A stretch of 64,000 nucleotides of DNA from Aurantiacibacter poecillastricola (GTDB lineage: Bacteria > Pseudomonadota > Alphaproteobacteria > Sphingomonadales > Sphingomonadaceae), in assembly GCF_030730945.1 (NCBI RefSeq), contig NZ_JAVAMS010000003.1:248001-312000 (forward strand), written 5' to 3'. Below, piece after piece: positions 1 through 8,760 of the stretch. The notes below the pieces were generated by a model. It saw nothing but the letters and a program-made list of their open reading frames with translations. It was not told where the DNA came from and searched no databases. Positions within the stretch are counted from its first letter, which is position 1. Each line of letters opens with the position of its first letter. The translations under genes were made by a program, and so were the position numbers.

Positions 1-77
1 GTGCGAACCCTAGTTGCTTTTTCCCTAAACATTCGAGCTACTTGCGCGACTCGATAAGGCGGGTGTCGCGGGCGAAA

Positions 78-135
78 TCCTACTTGTCTAGGAAAAATAC
101 TTCGTGTAGGACTGCTGATGGTTAACCGTGTAGGA
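78..135 (+). promoter_or_regulatory. Putative operator region upstream of the S24 repressor gene
   Basis: Three copies of a TAGGA motif lie just before the start codon: GTCTAGGA (86-93), GTGTAGGA (104-111) and GTGTAGGA (128-135). The first also forms an inverted repeat, TCCTA (78-82) with TAGGA (89-93). The last copy overlaps the probable Shine-Dalgarno, so part of it may be ribosome binding rather than an operator. S24 repressors commonly regulate themselves, so autoregulation is a reasonable inference. The rest of the first 143 bases shows no gene. Confidence 0.4.
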
Positions 136-143
136 AGAATTGT

Positions 144-779
144 ATGAATTCGCGCGACAGACTGGCGGAACTGGCCAAGGCGCGAGGCATCAGCCTTGCA
201 GCCCTTTCACGGATGCTTTCGCGGAATCCTACATATCTCCAGCAGTATATAACAAAGGGTAGCCCGAAGAAGCTGGAAGAAGAGGACCGTCGTGTCCTTG
301 CCCAGTTCCTCGGGGTGGATGAGGAAGAACTGGGCGGACCCAAGGAAAAATCCTACAAAACGCTGCACAGGTCGAAGGAGTGGGTTGATGTTCCGCGCCT
401 TGCCGTCGATGCCTCGGCAGGTCCGGGCGCCGCCAATGGCGAGGAGCAGGTATTCGACGCCTTCCGCTTTTCACGCCGCTGGCTTGCCGAACAGGGCCTC
501 GACGGAGCCGAGCTCTCCGCCATCCGCGTGGTAGGCGATTCGATGGAACCGCTACTGCGAGAGGGCGACGAGGTCCTGGTTGACTGCCGCGAGCAGCCCT
601 TTCGCGACGGAGTGCATGTCGTGCGGCTGGATGAAGTGCTGCTGGTCAAACGTGTCGCTTCCAAGGGGGGCGGGCGCTTCGCCTTGCTCAGCCAGAACCA
701 GGCCTATCCTCCGATCGACGTGGACGGCGGGGATTTCGATATCATCGGCCGCGTAGTGTGGAAGAGCGGGCGGGTTTGA
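144..779 (+). CDS. XRE/S24 family (LexA/CI-like) transcriptional regulator
   Basis: 211-residue cytosolic repressor. Residues about 1-60 form a helix-turn-helix DNA-binding domain (LAELAKARGISLAALSRML). After a linker, residues about 85-205 form an S24 peptidase fold. The likely catalytic pair is Ser133 in VVGDSMEPL and Lys169 in VLLVKR, as in LexA and phage CI. The linker holds an Ala-Gly step in ASAGPG near residues 91-95, where self-cleavage would occur in this family, but cleavage itself is not demonstrated. The ATG is preceded by AGGAAG at suitable spacing. This is the stand-alone S24 regulator type rather than LexA proper. It could control a stress or prophage-derived regulon; the target genes are unknown. 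Confidence 0.85.
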   Translation: MNSRDRLAELAKARGISLAALSRMLSRNPTYLQQYITKGSPKKLEEEDRRVLAQFLGVDEEELGGPKEKSYKTLHRSKEWVDVPRLAVDASAGPGAANGEEQVFDAFRFSRRWLAEQGLDGAELSAIRVVGDSMEPLLREGDEVLVDCREQPFRDGVHVVRLDEVLLVKRVASKGGGRFALLSQNQAYPPIDVDGGDFDIIGRVVWKSGRV

Positions 780-951
780 CGACCTGGTCGCGCTTGGCGA
801 AATGGCGTTGGCTCTTGCCCACGAGATCGCCCAGCCGCTGGCCAACTACTTGCTCGGCAGCCGTATGCTTCTGGAGCGTGGGGACGCTCCGCTGGACCGG
901 GTTTCGGATGCGTTTGGAGAGGCTTCGCAACAGGCCCTTCGTGCAGGTGAG
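778..951 (+). pseudogene. Relic of a FixL-type sensor histidine kinase (phosphoacceptor region)
   Basis: Read in the frame beginning at 778, 58 codons give a clear dimerisation/phosphoacceptor segment: LGEMALALAHEIAQPL, then ANYLLGSRMLLERG, ending in QQALRAGE. This matches the FixL pattern ALAHELNQPL-AIANYL-GSRRLL...ALRAGE, with the phosphoacceptor His at 820-822. Two to three residues between QPL and ANYL are missing. No PAS domain lies upstream (the preceding gene ends here) and no HATPase domain follows; after codon 58 the similarity stops. The fragment is therefore a decayed remnant. The rest of the 780-1051 gap shows nothing recognisable. Confidence 0.7.
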
Positions 952-1051
952 CGGGCGCGTCTCCCGTGTCAGGCTTCATCCGCGAAGATCTGTTACCTTC
1001 ATCCCCTCGTCGCGCTTGCAACGCGCAGCTGCGGCCGCCACTTAGCAGGTC

Positions 1052-1717
1052 ATGCCACAAGAAGCCCCGATCCGCGCCGCCATCATTCCCGTCACCCCCT
1101 TCCAGCAGAATTGCTCACTTGTGTGGTGTTCGAAGACCATGCGCGGCGTGCTGGTCGACCCTGGTGGAGAGCTGGACAAGCTGAAGGACGCGGTTGCCCG
1201 CGCGGGTGTCACGCTGGAGAAGATCCTGCTCACCCACGGCCATGCCGATCATTGCGGACAGGCGGGCATGCTGGCGAAGGAACTCGATATCCCCATCGAG
1301 GGTCCGCATGAGGACGACCGGTTCTGGATCAGCCGTCTTGAGGACGACGCGCCGCGTTTCCAGATGACCTGCGAGGTGTTCGAACCCACCCGCTGGCTCA
1401 AGGACGGCGACACGGTCAGCTTCGGCGAAGTGACGATGGACGTGATCCATTGCCCCGGTCACACGCCGGGGCACGTGGTATTCATTCATCGTCCGACTAA
1501 ATTCGCCTTCGTAGGCGACGTGCTGTTCCAGGGCAGCATCGGGCGGACCGATTTCCCCATGGGCAACCACCAGGACTTGCTTGACGCGATCACGCAGAAG
1601 CTATGGCCGCTGGGGAACGATATCACCTTCGTGCCGGGGCATGGCCCCACCAGCACCTTCGGGCAGGAGCGGCAGAGCAACCCTTATGTATCCGACGCGG
1701 CGATGGCCCGCGGCTAG
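1052..1717 (+). CDS. MBL-fold metallohydrolase (glyoxalase II-like, YcbL type)
   Basis: 221-residue soluble metallo-beta-lactamase-fold enzyme. The metal-binding THGHADH signature is at residues 61-67. Further ligands follow in HCPGHTPGH, FVGDVLFQGSIGRTDFP and near the C-terminus in FVPGHGPTS, in the usual family order. The short length without the long C-terminal glutathione-binding domain of GloB suggests the YcbL-like group, whose members hydrolyse thioesters such as S-lactoylglutathione. The actual substrate cannot be told from sequence. The gene ends one base before the convergent MAPEG gene. Confidence 0.88.
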   Translation: MPQEAPIRAAIIPVTPFQQNCSLVWCSKTMRGVLVDPGGELDKLKDAVARAGVTLEKILLTHGHADHCGQAGMLAKELDIPIEGPHEDDRFWISRLEDDAPRFQMTCEVFEPTRWLKDGDTVSFGEVTMDVIHCPGHTPGHVVFIHRPTKFAFVGDVLFQGSIGRTDFPMGNHQDLLDAITQKLWPLGNDITFVPGHGPTSTFGQERQSNPYVSDAAMARG

Positions 1718-1718
1718 G

Positions 1719-2114
1719 TCAGACCGCTCGGAACACCACGAGCAGCAGCCATACGATCCAGATGGCATAAGGTAGCAAGGTCGCCAGCATGCCGAACATG
1801 CGAGCAGGGCCAGGCGTGTCGGCATCCATCCCGAATGCATGGGAGGCGCGTCCGACGAGGAAGATGAGGGCCGTGAGGCCCAGCAGCCAGGGGCTTTGTT
1901 CGCTGTAATCGAGTGCGAGAATCATCAGCAGCGCGATCGGCGTGTATTCGGTGAAATTGGCCTGCGCGCGCATGCGGCGTTGCAGCACGATGTCTCCGCC
2001 ATCACCGTGAGGGACACTGACCGCCCGACGCGCCATCCCGCAGCGATAGGACAGCCACAGGTTTATGATCCCGGCGAGGGCCACGCTCAGCAGGCCGACA
2101 TGGTGTTCCAGCAT
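1719..2114 (-). CDS. MAPEG family integral membrane protein
   Basis: 131 residues with about four hydrophobic segments: an N-terminal helix (LLSVALAGIINLWLSY), helices around residues 58-85 and 100, and a C-terminal helix (LPYAIWIVWLLLVVF). The motif RRMRAQANFTEYTPIALL between helices 1 and 2 is typical of MAPEG proteins (membrane-associated proteins in eicosanoid and glutathione metabolism). Bacterial members are thought to have glutathione transferase or peroxidase activity, but function here is unproven. I chose the Met of MLEHHVGLL; an upstream Met would add 16 residues that do not look like this family. Confidence 0.8.
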   Translation of the reverse strand: MLEHHVGLLSVALAGIINLWLSYRCGMARRAVSVPHGDGGDIVLQRRMRAQANFTEYTPIALLMILALDYSEQSPWLLGLTALIFLVGRASHAFGMDADTPGPARMFGMLATLLPYAIWIVWLLLVVFRAV

Positions 2115-2166
2115 TGCAAACCCCTCCCCGTGATCCCATCTCCTGGCTATCGCGGACGGCACGTGC

Positions 2167-2196
2167 TTGCAACTGCGCGAGAAAGCGCTATAGCGC
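2167..2196 (+). promoter_or_regulatory. Probable promoter for rpmF-plsX-fabH
   Basis: TTGCAA (2167-2172) and TATAGC (2189-2194) are separated by 16 bases, the arrangement typical of sphingomonad housekeeping promoters. The -10 element sits in a perfect 12-base palindrome, GCGCTATAGCGC (2185-2196). The position suits rpmF at 2311. A promoter in the opposite direction for the MAPEG gene cannot be excluded because the palindrome is symmetric. Confidence 0.45.
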
Positions 2197-2310
2197 GCGC
2201 CTTCGCCGCATCCTCGACAGGGTCGTTCCGGCGCGCTTGCGCAGCGGACTGGCTTGGCCTAGGGCGGCTCCGATAAAGATTTTGAACGATTTCAAGGAAC
2301 AGGTGCCACC

Positions 2311-2493
2311 ATGGCTGTCCCTAAGAGAAAAGTATCGCCGCATCGCCGGGGCAATCGCCGGTCGCATGATTCGCTGAAGGTGGAAGCTTTCCACGAATGC
2401 TCCAACTGCGGCGAACTCAAGCGCCCGCACATGCTGTGCAATGCCTGCGGCCATTATAACGGTCGCCAGGTGATCGAGCCCAAGGGCCTTTAA
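2311..2493 (+). CDS. rpmF: 50S ribosomal protein L32
   Basis: 60 residues starting [19 protein letters not shown], the conserved basic N-terminus of bacterial L32. It is followed by a zinc-ribbon-like pair, [18 protein letters not shown]. It is a structural protein of the large ribosomal subunit near the peptidyl-transferase region. The length is normal for the family. It sits 30 bases before plsX, the widely conserved rpmF-plsX-fabH arrangement that couples ribosome and lipid synthesis genes. Confidence 0.97.
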   Translation: MAVPKRKVSPHRRGNRRSHDSLKVEAFHECSNCGELKRPHMLCNACGHYNGRQVIEPKGL

Positions 2494-2523
2494 AAGTCCT
2501 CACCCGGACAAAGGAGTACACGC

Positions 2524-3606
2524 ATGAGCCTGCCCCGTATCGCGGTTGATGCGATGGGCGGGGATCATGGCGTGCGCGTCATGGTGTCCGGCGCAGCCCT
2601 TGCGCGACGTCGTCACGACAAGTTCAAGTTCCTGCTCGTGGGCGACGAGGCGCGTATCAAGAGCGCGCTCGACGATCATCCGGGCATGCGCGAAGCTTCG
2701 GAAATCCTCCATTGCGAGGACGTGGTGAAGGGCGACGAAAAGCCAAGCCGCGCCATTCGCCGTGCCAAGACCACGAGCATGGGCCTTGCTATCCAGGCCG
2801 TGAAGAACGGCGATTGCGGGGCCGCTGTCAGTGCCGGCAATACCGGCGCGCTGATGGCGATGAGCAAGCTGGCCTTGCGCACCATGCCTGGCATCGATCG
2901 CCCGGCGCTCGCCGCGCTGCTCCCGACGCTGGAAGAGCACGACGTGATCATGCTCGACCTCGGCGCCAATACGGAGTGCGATGCCCGCAACCTCGTGCAG
3001 TTCGCAATCATGGGCGCTGCCTATTCGCGCATCGTCACTCAGAAGCCAGCGCCCCGGGTGCGCCTCCTCAATATCGGCACCGAGAGCAACAAGGGCACCG
3101 ACGACCTCCAGCGCGCCGCTCGGCTGCTGAAGGAAGCCGAAGGCCTCGAGATGCAGTTCGACGGCTATGTCGAGGCCGACAAGATCAATCGCGGCGAAGT
3201 GGATGTCGTGGTCACGGATGGTTTTTCCGGCAACATCGCGCTGAAGGCCATCGAGGGCTCTGCCCGCTTCGTTACCGACCTCCTGAAGTCGGCCTTCACC
3301 AGTTCGCTGCGCTCTAAGATCGGCTTCCTCGTCTCACGTCCTGCGACCGAGCTGCTGAAGCACCATCTCGACCCGAACAACCATAATGGCGGGGTCTTCC
3401 TCGGCTTGAACGGGGTGATCGTGAAGTCGCATGGCAGCGCGAATGCCGACGGGGTGGCTAACGCCGTGGCCGTCGCGGCGCGCCTGCTGGAAGACGACCT
3501 CACGCACCGCATTTCCGCCGACATCGGCAAGGTGGCTCTCCGTGACAGCGGAAACGGCAGCGCCGTCGAACCCGAGGACGACGAAGAGAGCGTGGCGGGG
3601 AAGTGA
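2524..3606 (+). CDS. plsX: Phosphate acyltransferase PlsX
   Basis: 360-residue peripheral membrane enzyme that converts acyl-ACP to acyl-phosphate, the first step of the PlsX/PlsY route to phosphatidic acid. It begins with the family hallmark [11 protein letters not shown]. Further conserved blocks are [22 protein letters not shown] and [11 protein letters not shown], and [13 protein letters not shown]. The acidic tail after about residue 340 ([12 protein letters not shown]) is variable in this family. An AAAGGAG-like ribosome site precedes the ATG. The stop overlaps the GTG start of fabH, so the two are translationally coupled. Confidence 0.97.
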   Translation: MSLPRIAVDAMGGDHGVRVMVSGAALARRRHDKFKFLLVGDEARIKSALDDHPGMREASEILHCEDVVKGDEKPSRAIRRAKTTSMGLAIQAVKNGDCGAAVSAGNTGALMAMSKLALRTMPGIDRPALAALLPTLEEHDVIMLDLGANTECDARNLVQFAIMGAAYSRIVTQKPAPRVRLLNIGTESNKGTDDLQRAARLLKEAEGLEMQFDGYVEADKINRGEVDVVVTDGFSGNIALKAIEGSARFVTDLLKSAFTSSLRSKIGFLVSRPATELLKHHLDPNNHNGGVFLGLNGVIVKSHGSANADGVANAVAVAARLLEDDLTHRISADIGKVALRDSGNGSAVEPEDDEESVAGK

Positions 3607-4580
3607 TCCGCTCCGTACTCCTGGGAACCGGCTCGGCCCTGCCGCAGGCCTGCGTCAGCAATGACGAACTCGCCAAACGTGTGGATACCAGCGACGAATG
3701 GATCCGCGAGCGTACGGGCATCACCCAGCGCTATATCGCGGGTGAAGGCGAGACCACCGGTTCGCTCGCGACCGAGGCCGCGCAGGCGGCGTTGGACGAT
3801 GCCGGGCTGACTATCGGCGACATCGACCTGATCGTGCTGGCCACCGCCACTCCGGACAACACCTTCCCCGCCACCGCCACGCAGGTTCAGCACAAACTGG
3901 GCGGCAAGGGCTTTCCCGCCTTCGATGTGGCCGCGGTCTGCTCGGGCTTCCTTTATGCCCTGTCCACGGCGGACGCGATGATACGAGCCGGCATGGCGAA
4001 ACGTGCGATCGTCATCGGTGCCGAGACGTTCAGCCGCATCCTCGACTGGGAAGACCGCGCCACCTGTGTCCTGTTCGGCGACGGAGCCGGCGCCTTCGTG
4101 ATCGAGGCGCGCAACGTGGCAAGGGACGAGGCTGAAAAGGCTCCGGGGATCATATCCTCCCGCCTCCACGCCGAAGGCGAGCATGGAGACATGCTATACG
4201 TGGACGGCGGTCCGTCCACCACTGGCCAGGTCGGCAAGCTGCGCATGAAGGGGCGGGAGGTGTTCCGCCACGCGGTCGCCAATCTCTCCAGCGTGCTGGC
4301 CGAGGTGCTTGGGGATGCTGGCTACCAGCCCTCCGATATCGACTGGATCGTGCCGCATCAGGCAAACCTGCGTATCCTAGACGCCACCGCGCGCAAGCTG
4401 GGCCTGCCGATGGAAAGGGTCGTCGTGACGGTGGATCGCCACGCCAACACTTCGGCCGCCTCCGTTCCGCTCGCCTTCGACGTCGCGCGCAAGGACGGCC
4501 GTATCAAGCAAGGCGACCTGGTGATGCTGGAAGCGATGGGCGGAGGCTTCACCTGGGGCGCCGCCCTGATGAGGACCTAG
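3603..4580 (+). CDS. fabH: Beta-ketoacyl-ACP synthase III
   Basis: 325-residue enzyme that starts fatty-acid synthesis by condensing acetyl-CoA with malonyl-ACP. The thiolase-fold catalytic triad is visible: Cys113 in [11 protein letters not shown], His in VPHQANLRI, and Asn in [12 protein letters not shown]. The N-terminus has the family motif [11 protein letters not shown]. The C-terminus ends [11 protein letters not shown], as expected. The start is GTG and overlaps the plsX stop by four bases. The length is typical. Confidence 0.97.
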   Translation: MIRSVLLGTGSALPQACVSNDELAKRVDTSDEWIRERTGITQRYIAGEGETTGSLATEAAQAALDDAGLTIGDIDLIVLATATPDNTFPATATQVQHKLGGKGFPAFDVAAVCSGFLYALSTADAMIRAGMAKRAIVIGAETFSRILDWEDRATCVLFGDGAGAFVIEARNVARDEAEKAPGIISSRLHAEGEHGDMLYVDGGPSTTGQVGKLRMKGREVFRHAVANLSSVLAEVLGDAGYQPSDIDWIVPHQANLRILDATARKLGLPMERVVVTVDRHANTSAASVPLAFDVARKDGRIKQGDLVMLEAMGGGFTWGAALMRT

Positions 4581-4663
4581 TAGTTTTACGACATTCAATC
4601 GTTGCGCTTTACTATGATTTCCTGCATAAAAGTTTCGGGTCGAAGCTATAGGAGGAGGAGCGC

Positions 4664-4972
4664 ATGAATGTAATGCGATCCGTGGGCACATTGACCCGCG
4701 CGGACCTTGCAGAGACCATCAATCACCGCATGGGCTTTTCGCGTGCCGAAAGCCTGGATCTGGTGGAAGCCATTCTGGCCAAGATGTGCGATGCGATGGC
4801 GGATGGGGAGAACGTAAAGATCTCCGGTTTCGGCAGCTTCGTGCTGCGCGACAAGAAGGAACGCATCGGCCGCAATCCGAAAACGGGTGTCGAAGTGCCG
4901 ATCACGCCGCGCAGGGTGATGACCTTTCGCGCCAGCCAGAAACTGAAAGAGCGGATCGCGCAAGGCTCATGA
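4664..4972 (+). CDS. ihfA: Integration host factor subunit alpha
   Basis: 102-residue HU/IHF-fold DNA-bending protein. The start region [21 protein letters not shown] and the beta-arm sequence [22 protein letters not shown] with the minor-groove wedge region identify the family. [19 protein letters not shown] is the IHF-alpha type C-terminal signature. It pairs with IhfB, which is not in this window. A very strong AGGAGGAGG ribosome site precedes the ATG. The stop overlaps the ATG of the following MerR gene (ATGA), so the two regulators are co-translated, a common alphaproteobacterial arrangement. Confidence 0.95.
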   Translation: MNVMRSVGTLTRADLAETINHRMGFSRAESLDLVEAILAKMCDAMADGENVKISGFGSFVLRDKKERIGRNPKTGVEVPITPRRVMTFRASQKLKERIAQGS

Positions 4973-5358
4973 CCGCTGCGCGTTTCGATGATGGCAAGGC
5001 GCAAGGCGCCATGCGCACCATCGGCGAAGTGTCCAGTGCTTTCGGGATCAAGCCGCACGTGCTGCGCTATTGGGAGCAGCAATTTCCGATGCTCCGCCCG
5101 CTGAAGCGCAGCGGCGGGCGTCGCCTGTACCGTGCTGCGGATATTGCCCTTGTCGAACGCATCGACATCCTCGTGAACAAGCGCGGCTACACGCTGAAGG
5201 GCGCGAAGAAAGCACTGATCGAAAATCCCGAGAAAACCGGCGCAGGCGATACATCCGCCCCGGAGATTCCGGGTCAGGAACACGCCAATCGGGACGCCGA
5301 TGCCCTGGCGCGGCTGTATTCGATCCGCAACCGCCTGTCCGACGCTGTTTCGCGGTAA
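4969..5358 (+). CDS. MerR family transcriptional regulator
   Basis: 129 residues. Residues about 14-80 are a MerR-type winged helix: [21 protein letters not shown], then the [11 protein letters not shown] wing and [19 protein letters not shown]. The effector-binding part is short, without the cysteines used by metal-sensing MerR proteins, so no ligand can be assigned. It overlaps ihfA by four bases; ihfA-merR pairing is frequent in alphaproteobacteria. I chose the overlapping ATG; longer upstream frames only run back through ihfA. Confidence 0.88.
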   Translation: MTAARFDDGKAQGAMRTIGEVSSAFGIKPHVLRYWEQQFPMLRPLKRSGGRRLYRAADIALVERIDILVNKRGYTLKGAKKALIENPEKTGAGDTSAPEIPGQEHANRDADALARLYSIRNRLSDAVSR

Positions 5359-5385
5359 CGCGATACAAGGCAGCGCCCCAAGGCG

Positions 5386-5919
5386 TCAGCCGACACGCTC
5401 CGGCCCCAGCTCGGGATCGAGATCGCGGGGGCGGGCGAAATACACCAGCTTGCCGCAACCGCTTTCGATATCGGCCCAATCGTCAATGGCGAGTTCGAGC
5501 ACCGCATAGGCGGCGGTCGGATACTTCGTCAGCACTTCACCGAACAGGTCGCCTTCGGCTTCGGGTGCGACGAGATCCAGCGCCAGTTCCTGCAAGCCCG
5601 GATTGTGTCCCAGCATCAGCACGGCGTCAGCGTCCCCGGCTTTCTCTGACAGAATCTGCATAAGGGTCGTGCTATCGGCGAGATAGGCGCGTTCGTCGAA
5701 CTCGACAGGAAACGGCAGCTCACTCGCCGCCAGCGTCCGCTTCACCCGTTCGGCGGGGCTGGCGATGATCATGTCCCATGAGCCGCCTTGCTGGCGAATG
5801 TGCTTGCCCATCAGGCGCGCGCCTTTGCGCCCGCGCTCGTTCAGTCCGCGGTCGAAATCGCGCAGGCTCAGGTCGTCCCAGTCGGACTTGGCATGACGCA
5901 TCAGGCCCAGGCGTTTCAC
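5386..5919 (-). CDS. Histidine phosphatase family protein (SixA-like)
   Basis: 177 residues. The N-terminal LMRHAKSDW carries the RHG-type catalytic His (His9) that is transiently phosphorylated. The second active-site block is LMLGHNPGLQEL. This architecture fits the SixA-like branch of the phosphoglycerate mutase superfamily, which in E. coli removes phosphate from HPt or PTS histidines. The substrate here is unknown. Its start overlaps the stop of the upstream helicase gene by four bases, so the two are co-transcribed. Confidence 0.85.
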   Translation of the reverse strand: MKRLGLMRHAKSDWDDLSLRDFDRGLNERGRKGARLMGKHIRQQGGSWDMIIASPAERVKRTLAASELPFPVEFDERAYLADSTTLMQILSEKAGDADAVLMLGHNPGLQELALDLVAPEAEGDLFGEVLTKYPTAAYAVLELAIDDWADIESGCGKLVYFARPRDLDPELGPERVG

Positions 5920-8675
5920 TTGGCGACGTCCTCTTCGTGTAAGGCGGGCTTGCAGGAAACACCGGCGGCGACGCGTTGTAAAGCCTCATCCAGCGTCAAC
6001 CTGATAACAGGGACGCCCGGCGGGAAGGCGGTGAGCAAGCGGGAAGGGAAGGCGGGCGAGAGGCAGATGAAATGGCCCGAATCGTCCTTGCTGCGGATCA
6101 GCCGTCCGAAAGCCTGCGCCAGCCGCCCGCGAATGATCTGGTCGTCATAGGCCCCGCCGCCCCCGGCAGCGCGCCTTGCGCGGTGGAGGATGCTGGGTTT
6201 GGGCCACGGCACCTGCTCCATCACAACGCAGCGCAGCGAATGGCCGGGCACGTCCACCCCATCGCGCAGGGCATCGGTGCCGAGCAGGCTGGCGCGCGGA
6301 TCGTCACGGAAGATGTCCACCAGCGTGCCGGTATCGATCGGGTCGACATGCTGGGCGTAGAGCGGCAGCCCTTCGCGGGCGAGGCGGTCGGCGATGCGGC
6401 CATGCACAGCGCGCAGGCGGCGGATCGCGGTGAAGAGGCCGAGCACGCCGCCCTGGCTTGCCTCGATAATGCGTGCAAAGGCCCCGGCAAGGCCTGCAAG
6501 GTCGCCCTTTTTCACGTCAGTGACGATCAGAACCTCAGCGCGGGCGGCATAGTCGAACGGGCTGAGCGCATCGGCAAGGCGCGGCTGCACCTCGATATGC
6601 GAAGCGCCCGACTTGGCGATGGCGCCGGGCCAGTCCGGCCCTTCCTCGCCGCGATCGGTGAGGGTGGCGCTGGTCAGCATGACACCGTGCGAGGGCTCCA
6701 GCACCACGTTCGCGAAGGGCTTCATCGGATCGAGGAAGCGGCGGTGCAGGCCGATATCGAATTCGCGGGTGTCGTTGCGCTCCACGCTCAGCCAGTCGAC
6801 GAATTGGGGATCGGCAGGGCCGCCGAGCCGTCCCAGCAGCGCTTCCCACGCAGCGAGGGTATCGATCCGCCAGCTGAGCGAGAACCGCGCCCCCTCGATT
6901 CGCGCTCGGCCTTGCGCGTCGAGCCAGTCGGGCGGGTCTTCCAGCATCGCTTCCAGCCGCACGCCCAGTTTGATGAGCGGGCCGCGGATTTGCGCGAGCG
7001 CCTGCGCCGCGGCCTGCGCGCGTTCGACGAAATCGCCTTCCAGCCCCGCGGCCTCGGTCTCGATGCCGTAGCCTGCATCGAGCGCGCCGCTTTCGTCGCG
7101 CGCGTAAGTGAGAGCGCGCACGGCGGCGAGCAGCGTCTCTATCTCGCCCGAGGGTGCGTTTTCCGCCAGCCGCCCGAGCCAGCCTTCGCCAGGTAGCGCC
7201 TGCGCTGCCTCGCATGCCGCATCGATGGCTTCGCTGCCCGCCTCGTCATAGCTGGCGACATCGGCGAGCCGTGCGGCAAGGCCTCGGCGGCGACCTTTCG
7301 AGCCGCGCTCCGGTCCGAGGATCCAGCGCTTCAATTCGATCGCCTCCTGCCCGGTGAGCGCGGCGGCGAAGGTGGAATCGGCCGCGTCGAAAACGTGGTG
7401 CCCCTCGTCGAACACGATGCGGGTAGGGCGCTGAGCATGGTCGCGCCCGCGCGCGGCGTTCACCATCACGAGCGCGTGGTTGGCGATCACGAGATCGGCC
7501 TGCGCGCTGGCCCGCGCGGCGCGTTCGATGAAGCATTTGCGGTAATGCGGGCAGCCGGCATAGATGCACTCGCCGCGCTGGTCGGTCAGCGACTTTATGG
7601 CGCGGGCGCGGAACAGCGTGCCGAGCCAACCGGGCAAGTCGCCGCCGATCATGTCACCGTCCTGCGAATAGGCCGCCCAGCGCGCCACCAGCTGCGCCAG
7701 TACCGCTGCGCGTCCGCCGAAGCCGCCTTGCAGCGCGTCCTCGAGATTGAGCAGGCACAGGTAATTCTCCCGCCCCTTGCGCACCACGACCGGACGCGAT
7801 CCGTCGGCGCGCCTGTCGGGCCACGCACGGGCAGCCTCGCTGCGCAGCTGGCGCTGGAGGTTCTTGGTATAGGTGGAGACCCAGACGGTACCGCCCGACT
7901 GCTCCGACCAGAGCGAGGCGGGGGCGAGATAGCCCAGCGTCTTGCCGATGCCGGTGCCCGCCTGCGCCAGCAGCACATGCGGCCGCGCGCGGCGTTCGCG
8001 CGGAGCGAAGATTGCGCCCACATCGCGGGCATAGGCGCGCTGGCCCTCGCGCTTTTCGGAGCCTTCGCCAGTGAGGCGTTCGAGCTGCCCCTGAATCGCG
8101 ACTTCGCCCAGGGCGACTTGCGCAGGTTGGGCACGCTCGGGGCTCTCCTCCCATTCGGGCAGGCGGGAAAACAGCCACTTCTCGGCGCGCTCGGGCTTGG
8201 CGACATGCGGGCTGAGCACCTGCGCCCAAGGCCAGCGCAGGCGCTTCATCGTTTGCAGGATGCTCCATGCGCCTTCGCGGGCGGCCCAGTCCTTGCTCTC
8301 GCAGGTCGTCAGCAGCACGGCGGCGGCCTGCCGCAAAAGATGGGGCACCCCGGCGCCGTCCTCGGGCTCCTCCAGCCCCAAAGCATGGGCAAGACCTTTC
8401 GGGGTGGGCACGCAGAAGACCGCCGGATGGACGAAGGCGAACAACTCCAGCAAATCGAGTCCGGAGAGGTCGGGATAGCCAAGTCGTGTCGACACCAGCG
8501 GCGCGTTGAGGATGAGGTGCGGCGTATCGGCTGCGGCCATTACCGCTTCGCCCTTCGACACCCCGCGCACCGAACCTTCCGGCCCGCACAGCCAGCTGCC
8601 CGCATGGCTGGCATGCAGGGCGGGAAGTGTCAGCTCGGTTGCTGCACTCCCCGGGGAAGGGGCGGAGGTAGCCAT
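5916..8675 (-). CDS. ATP-dependent DNA helicase, XPD/DinG family
   Basis: 919-residue superfamily 2 helicase. The Walker A motif AGTGIGKT lies near residue 237 and the Walker B variant FDEGHH near 423. Motif III-like MLTSATLT and a C-terminal PSILHRARR/AFGRLIRS block (motif VI region) follow. Four cysteines are placed as in the iron-sulfur domain of XPD and DinG: one in NYLCLL (about residue 306), then CIYAGCPHYRKC (about 366-377). DinG-type helicases unwind R-loops and damaged or G-quadruplex DNA. The N-terminal 200 residues (LLNAPLVSTRLGYPDLSGLD) are a clade-specific extension. I chose ATG 8675, preceded by GAGAAGAG; a start at 8831 would read through the terminator region. Confidence 0.88.
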   Translation of the reverse strand: MATSAPSPGSAATELTLPALHASHAGSWLCGPEGSVRGVSKGEAVMAAADTPHLILNAPLVSTRLGYPDLSGLDLLELFAFVHPAVFCVPTPKGLAHALGLEEPEDGAGVPHLLRQAAAVLLTTCESKDWAAREGAWSILQTMKRLRWPWAQVLSPHVAKPERAEKWLFSRLPEWEESPERAQPAQVALGEVAIQGQLERLTGEGSEKREGQRAYARDVGAIFAPRERRARPHVLLAQAGTGIGKTLGYLAPASLWSEQSGGTVWVSTYTKNLQRQLRSEAARAWPDRRADGSRPVVVRKGRENYLCLLNLEDALQGGFGGRAAVLAQLVARWAAYSQDGDMIGGDLPGWLGTLFRARAIKSLTDQRGECIYAGCPHYRKCFIERAARASAQADLVIANHALVMVNAARGRDHAQRPTRIVFDEGHHVFDAADSTFAAALTGQEAIELKRWILGPERGSKGRRRGLAARLADVASYDEAGSEAIDAACEAAQALPGEGWLGRLAENAPSGEIETLLAAVRALTYARDESGALDAGYGIETEAAGLEGDFVERAQAAAQALAQIRGPLIKLGVRLEAMLEDPPDWLDAQGRARIEGARFSLSWRIDTLAAWEALLGRLGGPADPQFVDWLSVERNDTREFDIGLHRRFLDPMKPFANVVLEPSHGVMLTSATLTDRGEEGPDWPGAIAKSGASHIEVQPRLADALSPFDYAARAEVLIVTDVKKGDLAGLAGAFARIIEASQGGVLGLFTAIRRLRAVHGRIADRLAREGLPLYAQHVDPIDTGTLVDIFRDDPRASLLGTDALRDGVDVPGHSLRCVVMEQVPWPKPSILHRARRAAGGGGAYDDQIIRGRLAQAFGRLIRSKDDSGHFICLSPAFPSRLLTAFPPGVPVIRLTLDEALQRVAAGVSCKPALHEEDVAK

Positions 8676-8714
8676 CTCTTCTCGGAATATCGTGCGCGAG
8701 AACGAAATGTAAAC

Positions 8715-8739
8715 GCTCCGGCATGTGCAATGCCGGAGC
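8715..8739 (-). terminator. Rho-independent-type terminator hairpin
   Basis: GCTCCGGCAT (8715-8724) and ATGCCGGAGC (8730-8739) form a perfect 10-bp stem with a 5-base loop. On the minus strand it lies just after the tannase-family gene and is followed by GTTTACATTT, a weak T-rich tract. It probably ends that transcript before the helicase gene. Confidence 0.65.
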
Positions 8740-8760
8740 CTTCCACATTTCCCGAGAGGG

